Assembly (NCBI GenBank): GCA_037440405.1
Contig: JBBIUE010000013.1
Location: 1 to 64,000 of the forward strand
Direction: 5' to 3'
Source: JANMGV01 sp037440405
GTDB lineage: Bacteria; Planctomycetota; Planctomycetia; Pirellulales; Pirellulaceae
Length of the DNA: 64,000 bases
Shown here: positions 47,310 to 55,885 of the stretch, piece by piece
How positions within the stretch are numbered: the first letter of the stretch is position 1
How the letters are laid out: each line of letters opens with the position of its first letter
The notes under the pieces: model-generated
Database searches by the model: none
The model's input: only the letters and a program-made list of their open reading frames with translations
What the model was told of the DNA's origin: nothing
Position numbers and translations under genes: made by a program

Positions 47310-47471
47310 GTGCGAGCTGTCCTCAGGCAAGTCTTCGAATTTTTTCCATTTCCAACGTATCGTGACTATACCTTGATTATTGCAATCGTTCAATCGTTCA
47401 TCGAAACTAGAACGCCGAGAAACGGTTGTGGTGTAGCTCATTGTCGTGGACCCCGCCTGCAACTCAAACAT

Positions 47472-47504
47472 GCGGGCAGCGAACGAAAGAAATTCGCTGC
47501 CCGC
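47472..47504 (-). terminator. Strong hairpin between fasciclin and sigma genes
   Basis: GCGGGCAGCGAA (47472-47483) and TTCGCTGCCCGC (47493-47504) form a perfect 12-bp stem with a 9-base loop. It lies 59 bases after the fasciclin stop on that strand. There is no long T-run, so termination may be partial. It suggests higher fasciclin expression than sigma-factor expression. Confidence 0.65.
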
Positions 47505-47562
47505 AACTTGTTGAATGAAATCCGCTAATCTTCAAAGACTTTAGATAGCGGTCAACGAAGCT

Positions 47563-48450
47563 CTACGGAAGCAGAACGGCGTCGATGACATGGATGACCC
47601 CGTTCGAGGCGTCAATGTCGGTCTTAATGACGTTCGACTTGTTGATCATCACTCCCTCGGAGGTCACGCTCACCGACACCTCTTTGTCTGCCAACGTTTT
47701 CGCAGACTTCAGAGCAACCACATCTTCCGAGAACACTCGACCAGCAACTACGTGATACTTGAGAATGGTGACCAGCTTGTCCTTGTTTTCTGGCTTGAGC
47801 AATGACTCTACCGTGCCTGCAGGAAGAGCCGCGAAGGCTTTGTCCGTAGGAGCAAATACGGTGAAAGGACCTTCACCGCCCAAAACCTCGGCCAAACCAC
47901 CAGCAGAGACGGCTGCTAAAAGTGTTTCGAACATCTTGGCATTCTTGGCTACCGCCGGAATGGCATCCGACGCTGGCAGAATCACCGAATCGATGACGTG
48001 GATGACGCCATTGCTGCAGGCGATGTCCGTCTTGACGACCTGTGCAGAGTCGACAGAAACCTTTCCATCGGCAACAGCAATATCGATTCGTTGACCATTT
48101 AGCGATTTTGCTCCAGTGAGCTTGACCACATCGCCCGCCATGACCGAACCCGGAACCACATGGTAGGTCAGGATGCCGATCAGTTGCTCCTTGTTCTCAG
48201 GCTTCAGTAGGTTCGCAATCGTACCTTCTGGCAACTTGGCAAAGGCATCGTCAGTCGGGGCGAAAACAGTAAAGGGACCTTTTTCCTTTAACGCATCGAC
48301 CAAGCCTGCTGCTTGCAGGGCTGCTGCCAAAGTCTTGAAACTTCCGGCCTTGACCGCAGTGTCGACAATGTCGTCTGCAGCTCCCGCAGTCCGCAACGAG
48401 ACACCTGCTAGCAACAGCATCGAAAGGAACCCGCAAAGTAAACGCTTCAT
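47563..48450 (-). CDS. Secreted fasciclin protein with two FAS1 domains
   Basis: 295 residues with a signal peptide (MKRLLCGFLSMLLLAG, cleavage after AGA). Two FAS1 domains (about 35-155 and 170-293) each carry GPFTVFAPTDxAFAxLP, a YHVV motif and SNGVIHVID. The two are clearly internal duplicates. FAS1 domains mediate adhesion at the cell surface. GGAGAAGG lies just before the ATG. The gene is followed on the same strand by SigK-like and RskA-like genes. In mycobacteria SigK/RskA control the fasciclin proteins MPT70/MPT83, so similar control is likely here (inference). Confidence 0.93.
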   Translation of the reverse strand: MKRLLCGFLSMLLLAGVSLRTAGAADDIVDTAVKAGSFKTLAAALQAAGLVDALKEKGPFTVFAPTDDAFAKLPEGTIANLLKPENKEQLIGILTYHVVPGSVMAGDVVKLTGAKSLNGQRIDIAVADGKVSVDSAQVVKTDIACSNGVIHVIDSVILPASDAIPAVAKNAKMFETLLAAVSAGGLAEVLGGEGPFTVFAPTDKAFAALPAGTVESLLKPENKDKLVTILKYHVVAGRVFSEDVVALKSAKTLADKEVSVSVTSEGVMINKSNVIKTDIDASNGVIHVIDAVLLP

Positions 48451-48510
48451 CTAACCTTCTCCTCATCACTCGAAAGAAACTCGCAAGAATCGACATTCGA
48501 TTCCACTGAT

Positions 48511-48541
48511 ACGACGCATTGTTCGTTCGCTGTTCCGTTCC
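48511..48541 (-). promoter_or_regulatory. Candidate ECF-type promoter of the fasciclin gene
   Basis: On the minus strand GGAAC (two tandem copies) is followed after about 15 bases by CGTCGTA, resembling an ECF -35/-10 pair. It lies about 60-90 bases before the fasciclin start. By eye only. Confidence 0.3.
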
Positions 48542-48805
48542 GGATTCAACTTCAAAAAAGAATTTTTTGAGACTTGACGCTGCGCTAATCTAAAGCGTTC
48601 GTATCAACTTTTTCCAATTTGTAAGTAGGGAATCGCTGTTGAATAGTCAGCCGAAGGCTTCCGCTTCATAGTCTGTTAAGCATTTGCAATTGCATTCAAC
48701 TTCGGCTGATGGATCGCTTAGGCAGATTCAATACATCGAGTGGAAATCGAACATTTCGGACGATTGTTTTCTGGTAATCATTGGTCGTTGAGGAGAGATA
48801 GAAAC

Positions 48806-49552
48806 GTGGCAGGGATCGTCATCATCGGAGCCACAAGTTCCACCGGTTCTTGCCTAGCCAAAATTCTGGTGGATCGGGGCGACCGGATATTACTGGTCGG
48901 ACGCTCTGCTGAGCCTTTGAGCAGTTTGGCGGATTCGCTCGGCCAACCCTGTCAGGCGGTCGAACTTTTGACAAGTGAAACCTTCGATAGAGCCGTGGAA
49001 GCGAATTTGTCTGTCTTGGGCAACATTGATGGTATGGTCAACTGCATCGGTTCTCTCTGGCTGAAGCCGCTTGCCCTCACCTCGGATGAAGACTTCTCGG
49101 CAGTCTTGGCAACTAACCTGCAAACATCATTTTCGGTGGTCAAGGTGGGAGCGAAGTATATGCGAGAGCGCGGCGGATCAATCGTTCTTATTTCTTCGGT
49201 GGCAGCATCCTATGGGCTGCGTAACCATGAAGCGATTGCTGCTGCAAAGAGTGGAGTGGAGGGATTGATGCGGTCGTCTGCTGCGTCACTCGCGAGTGCG
49301 AAGATTCGCGTCAATTGCGTCGCACCAGGTTTGACCAAAACGAAGATGACCAAGCGATTGTGGGAGAATGCATCGGCGGCTTCGGCTTCAGCAGAAATGC
49401 ATCCGCTGGGCTGCCTCGGAGAGCCTGAGCATATAGCATCTACGATCGCCTTTTTGCTCGACCCCGCGAACTACTGGATTACCGGCCAAGTGTTCTCGGT
49501 TGACGGTGGTCTATCGCGAGTACAACCGACAAGAAAAGTCGTTGCCTCCTGA
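48806..49552 (+). CDS. SDR-family protein lacking the catalytic tyrosine
   Basis: 248 residues from the GTG at 48806, with AGGAGAGA upstream; the longer open frame back to 48740 lacks one. The nucleotide-binding motif IIGATSSTGSCLA, NCIGS (NxxG) and catalytic-Ser region VLISSVA are present. At the YxxxK position the sequence is IAAAK, so the proton-donor Tyr is Ile144 while Lys148 remains. The C-terminal WITGQVFSVDGG is canonical. Either inactive as a dehydrogenase, altered in chemistry, or a binding protein. The photolyase gene starts 59 bases later. Confidence 0.85.
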   Translation: MAGIVIIGATSSTGSCLAKILVDRGDRILLVGRSAEPLSSLADSLGQPCQAVELLTSETFDRAVEANLSVLGNIDGMVNCIGSLWLKPLALTSDEDFSAVLATNLQTSFSVVKVGAKYMRERGGSIVLISSVAASYGLRNHEAIAAAKSGVEGLMRSSAASLASAKIRVNCVAPGLTKTKMTKRLWENASAASASAEMHPLGCLGEPEHIASTIAFLLDPANYWITGQVFSVDGGLSRVQPTRKVVAS

Positions 49553-49611
49553 TGGGGCGCTTACTCGGCGAATCACGTCATGAACATCGCTTGCGAATGT
49601 GAGAATTGGTG

Positions 49612-51090
49612 ATGCGAATTGGCCTCGTTTATCCGCATCAGCTCTACGTGAGCCACCCAGTGACTTCCCAGGCTGATTCGGTCCTGTTGATCGAGGAGCC
49701 TCTGCTGATTTCTCAATATCGATTTCATGCAAAGAAATTGGCTCTGCATTTCGCCTCGATGCAGAGATTCGCCGATCAACAAAGACTTGCCGGAAAGCGA
49801 GTCGACTTTGTTTCTTCGAATGAATTGACTCGCACCGAAGCCATTGGCAATATCCTGAAGAATCGAGGAGCGTCCTCCGTCATTTATGTCGATCCATGCG
49901 ACGATTGGTTGGGGCGACGCTTGCAGCAATCACTTCGGGACGCCGGGTTGGCAGCGATCATATTGCCTGAACCGAACTTTCTGACTTCGGACGAAGCATT
50001 TCAGGCCTACGTCGATCAGCGTAAGAAGTTGTACTTCACTGATTTCTATATTCAGCAGCGTAAGCGTTTAGGAATCCTGATCGATGCGGACGGTGGGGCT
50101 GTTGGTGGTAAATGGAGCTTCGATACCGAAAACCGTAAGAAACTGCCGAAGGGGATCGCCATTCCAAACACCTGGACGCCGCCTGAGAATGATTACGTGC
50201 GGACGGCTCTTCAACGAGTTCGAGCAGAGTATCCGAATTCGTTGGGCGATTCAGACTCGCTGCCCTTTCCGACCAACGCCGAGGAGGCGCGGCTGGTCCT
50301 TCGCGATTTTCTTCAACTCCGATTCGCTTCGTTTGGCGAATACGAGGATGCCATCGATCGGCAAGAGCCATTTCTATTTCACTCGATGCTGACGCCTGCT
50401 TTGAATGTCGGATTGATTTCTCCATCGGAGATCGTGTCCGAAGCGCTCAAGTATGCTCCGAACGTCCCAATGAACTCGCTCGAAGGATTCGTGCGACAGA
50501 TCATAGGTTGGAGAGAGTACATACTGGGTGTTTACCGAACCATCGGTCGCAAGCAGAGAACTTCCAACTTTTGGGGGCATTCCCGACCGATGCCCTCTTC
50601 ATTCTACGATGGTACTACGGGGATCGAGCCTGTTGACGTAGTGATTCGACGCGTCCTGAAGCATGCGTATTGCCATCACATTGAGCGTTTGATGGTGCTG
50701 GGTAACTTCATGCTTCTTTGCGAGATTCATCCTGACCATGTTTACCAGTGGTTTATGGAGCTGTTCATCGACGCCTACGATTGGGTCATGGTCCCGAATG
50801 TTTACGGCATGAGCCAGTTCGCAGACGGAGGCAGGATAACGACCAAACCTTACATCAGCGGGTCTAGCTATATCCTCCGCATGAGCAATTTTTCGAGGGG
50901 GAGCTGGTGCGCGATTTGGGACGCACTCTATTGGCGATTCATCGCTCGGCATCGCGATTTCTTCGCTTCCAATCCTCGCATGAAAGTGATGGTTTCACAG
51001 CTCGACCGGCTTGGATCGAAGCTCAAGGACCATTTGAAAACAAGCGAAGCTTTTCTCGCTAAACTTCACGGTTCTTCAACGATTTCCTGA
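49612..51090 (+). CDS. Photolyase of the FeS-BCP (PhrB/CryB) family with altered cluster cysteines
   Basis: 492 residues from the ATG at 49612 (a TTG 6 bases earlier is also open). Matches the deoxyribodipyrimidine photolyase-related family: N-terminal DPCDDWLG and YIQQRKRLGILID, FVRQIIGWREYI, FWGHSRPMPSSFYDGTTGI, VLGNFMLL, and MPNVYGMSQFADGG-like VPNVYGMSQFADGG. Characterised members bind FAD, a lumazine antenna and a [4Fe-4S] cluster held by four Cys, and repair (6-4) photoproducts. Here C354 (YCHHIERL) and C433 remain, but the CxxC pair is replaced by S428 and S431 (NFSRGSWC) and the loop between is shortened. Cluster binding is doubtful. Its 3' end overlaps the convergent pilus gene by 25 bases. 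Confidence 0.9.
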   Translation: MRIGLVYPHQLYVSHPVTSQADSVLLIEEPLLISQYRFHAKKLALHFASMQRFADQQRLAGKRVDFVSSNELTRTEAIGNILKNRGASSVIYVDPCDDWLGRRLQQSLRDAGLAAIILPEPNFLTSDEAFQAYVDQRKKLYFTDFYIQQRKRLGILIDADGGAVGGKWSFDTENRKKLPKGIAIPNTWTPPENDYVRTALQRVRAEYPNSLGDSDSLPFPTNAEEARLVLRDFLQLRFASFGEYEDAIDRQEPFLFHSMLTPALNVGLISPSEIVSEALKYAPNVPMNSLEGFVRQIIGWREYILGVYRTIGRKQRTSNFWGHSRPMPSSFYDGTTGIEPVDVVIRRVLKHAYCHHIERLMVLGNFMLLCEIHPDHVYQWFMELFIDAYDWVMVPNVYGMSQFADGGRITTKPYISGSSYILRMSNFSRGSWCAIWDALYWRFIARHRDFFASNPRMKVMVSQLDRLGSKLKDHLKTSEAFLAKLHGSSTIS

Positions 51091-52490
51091 CGCCAACTGC
51101 CGGCTGCGGGAACGAATCGGTTCTGGAAATATCCTACAGGCGGTGAGGTTTCCAATTGCGCATCCCATTCGATTTGGAGATAGGCGAGTTCGGATGCGGA
51201 ACCGTCCAGCCGGATCGTGCCTGGCGCAATGATCGAGCCTTTGAGCTTCAGATGACGCCCTAGCCTGACTTCCGTGGGAATACCCTGTTGTCCTCCGACG
51301 ATGTGAAACAGGCCAAAGAGACCGTTGGGGTATTCATCTTCGGTATCATCATCCTCCGAGCCGAAGAATGGAAAGCCTACAGGATTGTAGTTGGCCGGTC
51401 CTGCGAGATTTTCATCCTCTTCCTCGGAAAGTTCTTCCATAGATGACGCATCCAGGATCACGGTCTCTGCATTGCGAATGATTGCAGAGGGAAAATCTGC
51501 TCTAGGCGGACTCCAAAGGATTTGCCCGCCGATTTGAATGACGGTGCCAGGTCCTTGCACGTCGATGATCCAAGTCGCGGCCATTCGAAGGCAATTGAAT
51601 TCCAACTTGCCGAGTCCTCCCGGAACGAGCACGTAATAGACCTCATGAGGGTTGCTGACGGCCATTGGAAACTGATGAACTCCATTCCCCAGCGTGTTCG
51701 TCCGGAGTCGATAGCATTCCGCATCAGGAACGAACACAAAGAAATTCGGATTCCAAGGTAGGATGGTGGCAAGAGATCGATAATAATTGAAAGCTTCGCG
51801 CGTTGGAAAGGATGCGTTCGGTTGCTCCACTTGGACGTCGCCTTGGATCGTCCCGTTGTTCAGGAGTTGAGGGGCTCGCACATTGCCTATGAGCGAAACG
51901 CTATTTTTTAGTCCCACCTCAGCGAGGACCGTTCCGGCACAATGGATCTGCGAATCGATACTTCCATTCGTCCAATCAATGGCTCCTTGCGTAGCCACCG
52001 CGCAGCGAAGCGCATCGTGAGGAACTTTGGACACGCTAAGCTCCACAGAGGTTTGATGTCTCGCGATGCCCACTCTGCCTCGACCGAAAAGGCGAATCGG
52101 ACGCAGGTCCTCGCCCGCCTCGAGATTCGGATCAAAGACACTTGCCAAACTTTGGGCATCAACAACTCTCCATGCTATGAATCCTTGATCGAAGGGGACT
52201 TCGTCCGACCAATCGGGACTCGCGAACTGCGAACGCCAAGTCGGACTTCGCTTGATCAGATGCGATGCATGTTGGATGCCGGAAACAGCAAGTTGACTCG
52301 CATGGATGCCAGTCTTTTGAATGCCCAGCGTGTCGCTTTGGAACCGAGCTGCTCTAAGGGAAACAACAGCCAAGATGGAGAGAATCAGCGCGGTTCCCAA
52401 AACCAACACCATGACCGCCCCCTTCCGGTGCCGTTTATTTGGACGGCAGGAGGTTGGCGAGCCACGAACTAGTCGGCCTTGAATGTTCAT
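51066..52490 (-). CDS. PilX/GspK-like pilus assembly protein
   Basis: 474 residues, last gene of the pilus operon. A basic N-terminus is followed by a pilin-type hydrophobic helix (GAVMVLVLGTALILSILAVVSLRAARFQ). It lacks the usual Glu at position 5, as in GspK. The rest is a large exported domain without a recognised family. Starts 4 bases after the upstream pseudopilin stop. The assignment rests on N-terminal architecture and operon position. Confidence 0.65.
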   Translation of the reverse strand: MNIQGRLVRGSPTSCRPNKRHRKGAVMVLVLGTALILSILAVVSLRAARFQSDTLGIQKTGIHASQLAVSGIQHASHLIKRSPTWRSQFASPDWSDEVPFDQGFIAWRVVDAQSLASVFDPNLEAGEDLRPIRLFGRGRVGIARHQTSVELSVSKVPHDALRCAVATQGAIDWTNGSIDSQIHCAGTVLAEVGLKNSVSLIGNVRAPQLLNNGTIQGDVQVEQPNASFPTREAFNYYRSLATILPWNPNFFVFVPDAECYRLRTNTLGNGVHQFPMAVSNPHEVYYVLVPGGLGKLEFNCLRMAATWIIDVQGPGTVIQIGGQILWSPPRADFPSAIIRNAETVILDASSMEELSEEEDENLAGPANYNPVGFPFFGSEDDDTEDEYPNGLFGLFHIVGGQQGIPTEVRLGRHLKLKGSIIAPGTIRLDGSASELAYLQIEWDAQLETSPPVGYFQNRFVPAAGSWRQEIVEEP

Positions 52491-52494
52491 AGAA

Positions 52495-53043
52495 TTACAA
52501 TTCGACCTTCAGGGCTGTTTGCGTTTCGATCACATGACCGTTATGGAGCACGTGTACTGTGATCATCTTTACTCCGGTCTCGATTGGACTCGTTGTCCAA
52601 TCGCCTTGATTATTGAGTGCGACCCATTGAACAGTGACTTGGCGCGCCCATGCATCTCCCATCTCCATCGTTTCACCGAGGAGAGTTTGCGGAGGCGATT
52701 CGACCCACAGGTGAAAATCGTCCACGTCATCGAATGTTGTTTTGTCCGATGCTGATTCAAGTGCATCTGGACCAAGCACATGGGAATCATCGTCGGGATC
52801 GGAATAGCTTAAACTTTGAATTTCCGACAAGAGGGAGGATGCCAACCATAAACTCTTCGAGTGATCCACGGTGGCTGCCTGTCTAAGCAACGATTGCCCT
52901 GCGGTTTGGAGGGCCGCGATCATCAAAACGCCGACCAATGCGGTTGACAGTACGGCTTCGAGAGACGAAAAGCCGTTTCGTCGAAAGGGCTCTTGTCGAG
53001 CGTCCACACTTTCTTGCATACGGTAACGAATCGGAGGGATCAT
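52495..53043 (-). CDS. PilV/GspI-like pseudopilin
   Basis: 182 residues. The prepilin peptidase-type N-terminus is RNGFSSLEAVLSTALVGVLMIAALQTAGQ, with Glu at +5 of the processed helix and cleavage expected after Gly. A C-terminal beta-rich domain follows. ATGA overlap (4 bases) with the upstream gene's stop. Minor pseudopilin role inferred from order and size. Confidence 0.72.
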   Translation of the reverse strand: MIPPIRYRMQESVDARQEPFRRNGFSSLEAVLSTALVGVLMIAALQTAGQSLLRQAATVDHSKSLWLASSLLSEIQSLSYSDPDDDSHVLGPDALESASDKTTFDDVDDFHLWVESPPQTLLGETMEMGDAWARQVTVQWVALNNQGDWTTSPIETGVKMITVHVLHNGHVIETQTALKVEL

Positions 53044-54203
53044 GGAGAAGGCAACTCCGGCTCATTGAGGATTTGGACAACGGCATGGAACTGCATTGGG
53101 TTCGAACTGCCCAGCACGACAGATACGCCAAGTGCATTTACAAAGTGCTGCTGGATTTGAGGATTTGCGGTCTTGTACTTGCCCCAGGCCTCAAACAACA
53201 TGCTGCTTCCGGAATCGACTTCCCAACCATTTTCTCCAGTGATCGTTCTCACCTTTGCATGGGGGGCTGGATTCGCATTGCTCTTTTGGCATTGGATATT
53301 GATTGTCGGACCTGAGGAATGCGCGCGAAAGATGACGCTGACTCCTTGACCTACGGGCAGATAGGGACAATTCGAAAACGAAACAGCATAAGGAGTGAAG
53401 ATTAAGGGGAGTGCATTGCTGGGAATGACAACGGTTTCGAGCAGTTCTCTGGGCAGCAATGCCGTTTCGCGACACAGGTCAACACGAGTCATGTTGGAAT
53501 TGAGGTTTTGTCGACTTCCCTGAAAGCGGAACTGCGTTAGCTTCCACTCCGCCGCGCCGGCTGGTTGGGGGCGAATCGTCTGACCATGCCAATTCGTCGA
53601 TCCGATCGTCACGCCCTTCAGCTCTAGTAGCGATGTGTAACTCGCAAGCAAGACTTCTTCGCTTTCCGAATATGTGGTCGGAAGCGGCACAGACCGAAGA
53701 CGCGGTACAAGGTTGAAAGCCTCAACGGACGGCAGTATGACCGTTGACTGCCCATTGAATGTTCGAATCAGTGGACTGGCAGGACCTGCGTTCCAGGTGT
53801 ACTCGATGACTTCGATTGCCGGATCTGTTCCATCGCGATCCGGAACCGTGAGAGTGATACTGTTATCTGAAAGTTGAGTTAATGACGTGGCATAACGCAG
53901 GTCATTGCAGATCGTTTCGATGGCCCGCGACATACGCAGAGCCACCGTCGATTTGGTTTCGCGTCGAGGAGTCGAGAGGTATGCGACGTTCAAGGCGGAT
54001 GCCAATCCTGCTACAAGAATGGACGATATAGCAAGACTCGAAACCAATTCGAGTAGCGTCACACCAGGTTGAAAGCGCGATTTGCGATGAGTGATCTGAC
54101 CCGATCGTACGTGCATTCTGTGCCACGGCAACGTTTCCATGAATACGATGGGATTGGCATGTGCTGTCGAAGCAGTAGTGGAGGCTGTTTCAACGCTCTT
54201 CAT
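53040..54203 (-). CDS. PilW/GspJ-like pseudopilin
   Basis: 387 residues from the ATG at 54203 (GGAGG 6 bases upstream; another ATG lies 3 bases earlier). A long N-terminal leader of about 47 residues precedes the pilin motif QPGVTLLELVSSLAISSILVAG. This is unusually long for a class III signal peptide, so an internal start is possible. The body has the GspJ/PilW pattern AIETICNDLRYA. It overlaps the upstream gspH-like gene by 14 bases. Confidence 0.72.
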   Translation of the reverse strand: MKSVETASTTASTAHANPIVFMETLPWHRMHVRSGQITHRKSRFQPGVTLLELVSSLAISSILVAGLASALNVAYLSTPRRETKSTVALRMSRAIETICNDLRYATSLTQLSDNSITLTVPDRDGTDPAIEVIEYTWNAGPASPLIRTFNGQSTVILPSVEAFNLVPRLRSVPLPTTYSESEEVLLASYTSLLELKGVTIGSTNWHGQTIRPQPAGAAEWKLTQFRFQGSRQNLNSNMTRVDLCRETALLPRELLETVVIPSNALPLIFTPYAVSFSNCPYLPVGQGVSVIFRAHSSGPTINIQCQKSNANPAPHAKVRTITGENGWEVDSGSSMLFEAWGKYKTANPQIQQHFVNALGVSVVLGSSNPMQFHAVVQILNEPELPSP

Positions 54204-54771
54204 CATCGTCCTCCGGTTCTTCTTGCGCATCTAACTTGGCGCGATGCACCAATCGAATGGCACCATTTCGCGAATCAATGAGCACGGTGCAACAGTGCTG
54301 CCCCACGCGAATCACGAGTGACCCGCCGCAGCTGGGCATGCCATAACCGTTGAAAGAGATGGAGCCGGAGTTGTCTTCGAAGTTCAGTCGCTCGAAGAAC
54401 GGCGAGCCGCTTTCCTGGGAAAGGAGAATGGTCTTGTCCCCAATCGCCCCGCCATCGGGCATGCGAACATTCATCAGTTGCACGGAATTGGCTTGGGTAT
54501 CGAAAAATGCAGTCGACGCTTGAGACGTTAGTACCGCTGTCGTTTTCAGGTTTTCCAACTCTTGGACTAGCCGCTCGCCAGCCGCAAAGCAACGGTGTTG
54601 TTGTAAACTGTCTGCAAACTTGATCGTTCCCACTCCCGCTAGAATTGCCATGACTGCGAGAACAGCAATCAGTTCGAGCAGGGTGTAACCTTTCAACCAA
54701 CACCTGCGATGCAGGCGGTTGGTCCTGTCTCGTTGAATGATCGCTCTAGATTTTTGAGATTTCGTCATCAT
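54190..54771 (-). CDS. GspH/FimT-like pseudopilin
   Basis: 193 residues from the ATG at 54771 (a GTG at 54780 is also possible). Prepilin motif KGYTLLELIAVLAVMAILAGVGTIKF, then a helix and GERLVQELENLKTTAVLTSQ, as in GspH/FimT. The C-terminus is very acidic. It starts 12 bases after the PilP-like gene's stop. Confidence 0.78.
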   Translation of the reverse strand: MMTKSQKSRAIIQRDRTNRLHRRCWLKGYTLLELIAVLAVMAILAGVGTIKFADSLQQHRCFAAGERLVQELENLKTTAVLTSQASTAFFDTQANSVQLMNVRMPDGGAIGDKTILLSQESGSPFFERLNFEDNSGSISFNGYGMPSCGGSLVIRVGQHCCTVLIDSRNGAIRLVHRAKLDAQEEPEDDDEER

Positions 54772-54783
54772 GGTCGGCACCGG

Positions 54784-55281
54784 TTACTCTCGCACTCGTT
54801 GCAGCTGAACCCCTTCGTCCGTGATGGCTTCCACTCGGAAATCGTTCGCGACGATATCCCCGACGCGAAGAACCACATTCCCGACGAGTGCAGATACCCC
54901 CGATCCATCTCGAAAGATGGCCTGCACTTCTCCCAATTCGGGAGGAAATGGAGGCAAATCTCCATCAGCGCTTTCATTGAGAGGAAGTGGCTTGTCGTCC
55001 GGAAGCTCTTCCCCCGGTGGTAGCTCGATCTGTCGGGGAACTTCCGTTTTCGTGCCAAATGGAACGAATGGATTATGAGTCGAAAATTGGGACGGGCGAG
55101 CGAGCTCCTTCTTTCTTTGTAGTTTCGCATTCTGTCGAGACGTTTTGGACGCCAGTTCCGTCCTAGCGTCCGCAGGAATCGCGCCACTGGGCGCTGCAAA
55201 ACGATCCCACAGAAGATAGGCGAGAATCAAAACAAGAACAGGAATGAGAGCGGCCTTCCAGCGTTTGTTTCTTTCTTTCAT
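54784..55281 (-). CDS. PilP/GspC-like inner-membrane assembly protein
   Basis: 165 residues from the ATG at 55281, which overlaps the PilO-like stop by 4 bases. One N-terminal membrane helix (WKAALIPVLVLILAYLLW), a Pro/Lys-rich linker, and a small C-terminal beta domain (VQAIFRDGSGVSALVGNVVLRVGDIV ... FRVEAITDEGVQL). That pattern is typical of the homology region of PilP/GspC, which links the platform to the secretin. No secretin gene is in the window. Confidence 0.65.
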   Translation of the reverse strand: MKERNKRWKAALIPVLVLILAYLLWDRFAAPSGAIPADARTELASKTSRQNAKLQRKKELARPSQFSTHNPFVPFGTKTEVPRQIELPPGEELPDDKPLPLNESADGDLPPFPPELGEVQAIFRDGSGVSALVGNVVLRVGDIVANDFRVEAITDEGVQLQRVRE

Positions 55282-55883
55282 GAACCAACTCCTTCGCGTG
55301 ATGGCTTGGGTCGATCTCCTTCCGATTCCAGTGTGCAGATCAAACGAAGCCTGAGTTCTGCGCGATAATTTCCTTGCTGTGCGGAAGGTGGTGATAGATT
55401 CAGCTGCGAAAGTCGCATTTTGCGCGGAATCTCCGGCAGCCTTGCGAGCAATTTGCAGATTCCCTCGTAGCTTCCCGAACAATTGAAACTGAGTTCCAAT
55501 TCGCGGTGATCGGAGAACCGTAGTGTGCTTCCTGGTCGAAATTCGGAGACGGAGATCTTCTCCTGGGTGGCCAGTTTGGAAAGTTGGGCTAGGAAACTGG
55601 ACTCCTCAGGCGAATCGGGCACCTCTTCACGAATAGTAGACACAGCTTCCTTGAGTTCATGCATTTCTGCCTGCAATAGCACGGAGGTCTGATGTAGCTT
55701 CTTCGAATCCAAGAGCAGGTCTTGAGCAGCTAACATCCGACGCTTTAAGTCGAACTCCAGCGAGTGCAGAGCGAGCGCCAGGAGCACTCCCATGGATGCC
55801 AACCCGATCGCAAGACATGCTGCGACGCAATGGAAGAACGTCTGAGACTGGTACCAAGGAAGTCTGCGGGACAGTACTTGCAT
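55278..55883 (-). CDS. PilO-like assembly protein
   Basis: 201 residues from the ATG at 55883 (GGAG 8 bases upstream). An N-terminal membrane helix (FFHCVAACLAIGLASMGVLLAL) is followed by a coiled coil, then a ferredoxin-like domain (KISVSEFRPG ... LELSFNCSGSYEGICKLLARLPEIPRKM). That is the PilO pattern. In type IV pili, PilM-N-O-P form the inner-membrane alignment complex, and this gene order is kept here. Confidence 0.78.
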   Translation of the reverse strand: MQVLSRRLPWYQSQTFFHCVAACLAIGLASMGVLLALALHSLEFDLKRRMLAAQDLLLDSKKLHQTSVLLQAEMHELKEAVSTIREEVPDSPEESSFLAQLSKLATQEKISVSEFRPGSTLRFSDHRELELSFNCSGSYEGICKLLARLPEIPRKMRLSQLNLSPPSAQQGNYRAELRLRLICTLESEGDRPKPSREGVGS

Positions 55884-55885
55884 GA

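Noticed and set aside
47310..47471. Longer sigma-factor start at the ATG 47471
   Set aside because: That ATG abuts a 12-bp hairpin and would add 54 residues not seen in ECF factors; TTG 47309 has GAGGA upstream.
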